This document shows positions 62,564 to 64,000 of a stretch of DNA of 64,000 nt, one piece after another. Both the position numbers and the translations under genes were made by a program. The notes beneath the pieces are model-generated. The model worked only from the letters and a program-made list of their open reading frames with translations, ran no database searches and was not told where the DNA came from. The stretch is taken from NCBI GenBank assembly GCA_000701945.1, contig KL370841.1:213150-277149 (forward strand), written 5' to 3'. Source of the stretch: Anaerotruncus sp. MC2020. GTDB lineage: Bacteria > Bacillota > Clostridia > Oscillospirales > Ruminococcaceae. Positions within the stretch are counted from its first letter, which is position 1. Each line of letters begins with the position of its first letter.

Positions 62564-64000
62564 ATGCCCAAAAAACAGGATATAAACAAGATCATGATCA
62601 TCGGCTCGGGTCCTATCATCATCGGACAGGCGTGCGAGTTCGACTACTCAGGTACTCAGGCGTGCAAGGCGCTCAGAAATCTGGGCTACGAGATAGTTCT
62701 TGTAAACTCTAACCCCGCTACTATCATGACTGACCCCGATGTAGCCGATATCACCTACATCGAGCCCCTCAACCTCGCAAGACTGACTCAGATAATCGAG
62801 AAGGAGCGCCCCGACGCTCTGCTCCCGAACCTCGGCGGTCAGTCGGGTCTGAACCTCTGCTCCGAGCTTGACAAGGCTGGCGTGCTCAAAAAGTACGGCG
62901 TGCAGGTCATCGGCGTGCAGGTAGACGCTATCGAGCGCGGTGAGGACCGTATCGAGTTCAAGAACGCTATGAGCGCTCTCGGCATCGGTATGCCCAAGAG
63001 CGAGGTTGCCTACTCCGTGGACGAGGCTGTCAAGATCGCAGAAAAGCTCAAGTATCCTGTAGTTCTCCGCCCCGCTTACACTATGGGCGGCGCAGGCGGC
63101 GGCATGGTCTACAACGTTGACGAGCTCAAGGTCGTTTGCGAACGCGGCTTGCAGGCTTCACTCGTAGGACAGGTACTCGTCGAGGAGTGTATCTTCGGCT
63201 GGGAAGAGCTCGAGCTCGAGGTAGTCCGCGACGCCAACAACAACAAGATAACCGTTTGCTTCATTGAAAATATAGACCCCATAGGCGTTCATACGGGCGA
63301 TTCCTTCTGCTCCGCGCCTATGCTGACTATCCCCGAGGACGTCCAGAAGGAGCTTCAGGATATGTCCTACCGCATCATCGAGTCTATCGAGGTGATCGGC
63401 GGCTGTAACTGCCAGTTCGCACGCGACCCCGAGACAGGCCGCATCGTCGTTATCGAGATAAACCCCAGAACCTCACGTTCTTCCGCTCTTGCTTCAAAGG
63501 CTACGGGCTTCCCGATAGCTCTCGTATCGGCTATGCTCGCCTGCGGTCTCACACTTGACGAGATTCCCTGCGGCAAGTACGGCACGCTCGACAAGTACGT
63601 CCCCGACGGCGACTACATCGTTATCAAGTTCGCTCGCTGGGCTTTCGAGAAGTTCAAGGGCGCTGTGGACAAGCTCGGCACGCAGATGCGCGCTGTAGGC
63701 GAGGTAATGAGCATAGGCAAGACCTACAAGGAGGCTTTCCAGAAGGCTATCCGCTCGCTCGAAAAGGACCGCTACGGTCTCGGATTCGCGAAGAACTTCC
63801 ACGAAATGACCAAAGACGAGCTCATGAAGGAGCTCCGCTACCCCACCAGCGAGAGACAGTTCGTTATGTATGAGGCTCTCCGCAAGGGCGCTACCGTTGA
63901 TGAGCTCCACGACCTCACCAAGATAAAGAAGTACTTCATCGAGCAGATGAAGGAGCTCGTTGACGAGGAGGAGGCTCTCCTCAGAAACAAGGGCGCTGTT
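62564..64000 (+). CDS. carB: carbamoyl-phosphate synthase large subunit, 3' end cut by window
   Basis: 479 codons are visible from ATG 62564 (GAGGAGAT upstream), and the frame is still open at the window edge; full CarB is about 1,060 residues. The first ATP-grasp half is clear: IIGSGPIIIGQACEFDYSG, NPATIMTDP, LPNLGGQSGLNL, RPAYTMGGAGGG, EVVRDANNN and EINPRTSRSSALASKATG. It makes carbamoyl phosphate for pyrimidines and arginine using ammonia from CarA. carA is not upstream of it in this window, and carB has its own promoter, which is unusual. Confidence 0.96.
   Translation, partial: MPKKQDINKIMIIGSGPIIIGQACEFDYSGTQACKALRNLGYEIVLVNSNPATIMTDPDVADITYIEPLNLARLTQIIEKERPDALLPNLGGQSGLNLCSELDKAGVLKKYGVQVIGVQVDAIERGEDRIEFKNAMSALGIGMPKSEVAYSVDEAVKIAEKLKYPVVLRPAYTMGGAGGGMVYNVDELKVVCERGLQASLVGQVLVEECIFGWEELELEVVRDANNNKITVCFIENIDPIGVHTGDSFCSAPMLTIPEDVQKELQDMSYRIIESIEVIGGCNCQFARDPETGRIVVIEINPRTSRSSALASKATGFPIALVSAMLACGLTLDEIPCGKYGTLDKYVPDGDYIVIKFARWAFEKFKGAVDKLGTQMRAVGEVMSIGKTYKEAFQKAIRSLEKDRYGLGFAKNFHEMTKDELMKELRYPTSERQFVMYEALRKGATVDELHDLTKIKKYFIEQMKELVDEEEALLRNKGAV

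Overview
The window looks like chromosome of a Gram-positive, endospore-forming Clostridia member, most like the Ruminococcus/Oscillospiraceae group. Support: sporulation genes (yabP, yabQ, gpr, spo0A), ribosome binding sites of the AAAGGAGG type, many TTGACA-17-TATAAT promoters, Firmicutes gene neighbourhoods (yabP-yabQ-divIC-yabR; rpsT beside gpr; ffs-dnaX-ybaB-recR), plant-glycan enzymes (GH26, GH95), BspA-like leucine-rich surface proteins and GC-rich codon use. This is inferred from gene content; no 16S gene is present. The window cuts a gene at each end (dehydratase activase at the left, carB at the right).

Layout. 1-4.8 kb (+): a two-gene 2-hydroxyacyl-CoA dehydratase/activase unit followed by phosphatidylserine decarboxylase. 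4.9-8.6 kb (-): Na/phosphate cotransporter, then the sporulation/division cluster yabR, divIC, yabQ, yabP. 8.7-12.9 kb (+): secG, rnr and two tandem paralogous lipoproteins. 13.0-16.9 kb (-): two unusual zinc-ribbon proteins flanking mscL. 17.4-20 kb: a VanY-type carboxypeptidase, rpsT and gpr. 20-22.4 kb (-): secD-secF. 22.6-30 kb (-): an ATP synthase operon with three oddities: two almost identical c-subunit genes, delta and alpha fused in one reading frame, and a flavoprotein gene between gamma and beta. 30-38 kb (-): an exopolysaccharide/cell-surface glycan operon with a phosphoglycosyl transferase, GDP-mannose and probable GDP-D-rhamnose synthesis, two glycosyltransferases and four small unknown proteins, one only 56 aa long. 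38.2-44.1 kb (-): an LtaS/sulfatase-fold membrane enzyme, recR, ybaB, dnaX, a TPR protein and the SRP RNA. 44.5-52 kb (+): GH95, a GH26 mannanase lipoprotein, a HAD-like protein lacking its catalytic Asp, a Spo0A-type regulator and a flavin reductase. 52-59 kb (-): two overlapping leucine-rich-repeat surface proteins and an ABC transporter pair. 59.2-64 kb (+): tRNA-Ala(CGC), a polysaccharide flippase, deoD and the start of carB.

Intergenic spaces carry at least two interspersed repeat families. One is a short palindrome (TAGGGGC...GCCC), often with a TTCCG loop. The second is a 57-bp core that in most copies sits exactly inside that loop. A filled and an empty copy lie about 110 bp apart near 59.5 kb. 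A third, longer hairpin-rich repeat occurs at 55.8 and 59.65 kb.

The observations most worth following are the delta-alpha ATP synthase fusion (a subunit-stoichiometry puzzle), the nested modular repeat, the multi-stem RNA-like element at 4.8 kb, and the small coupled proteins in the glycan operon.
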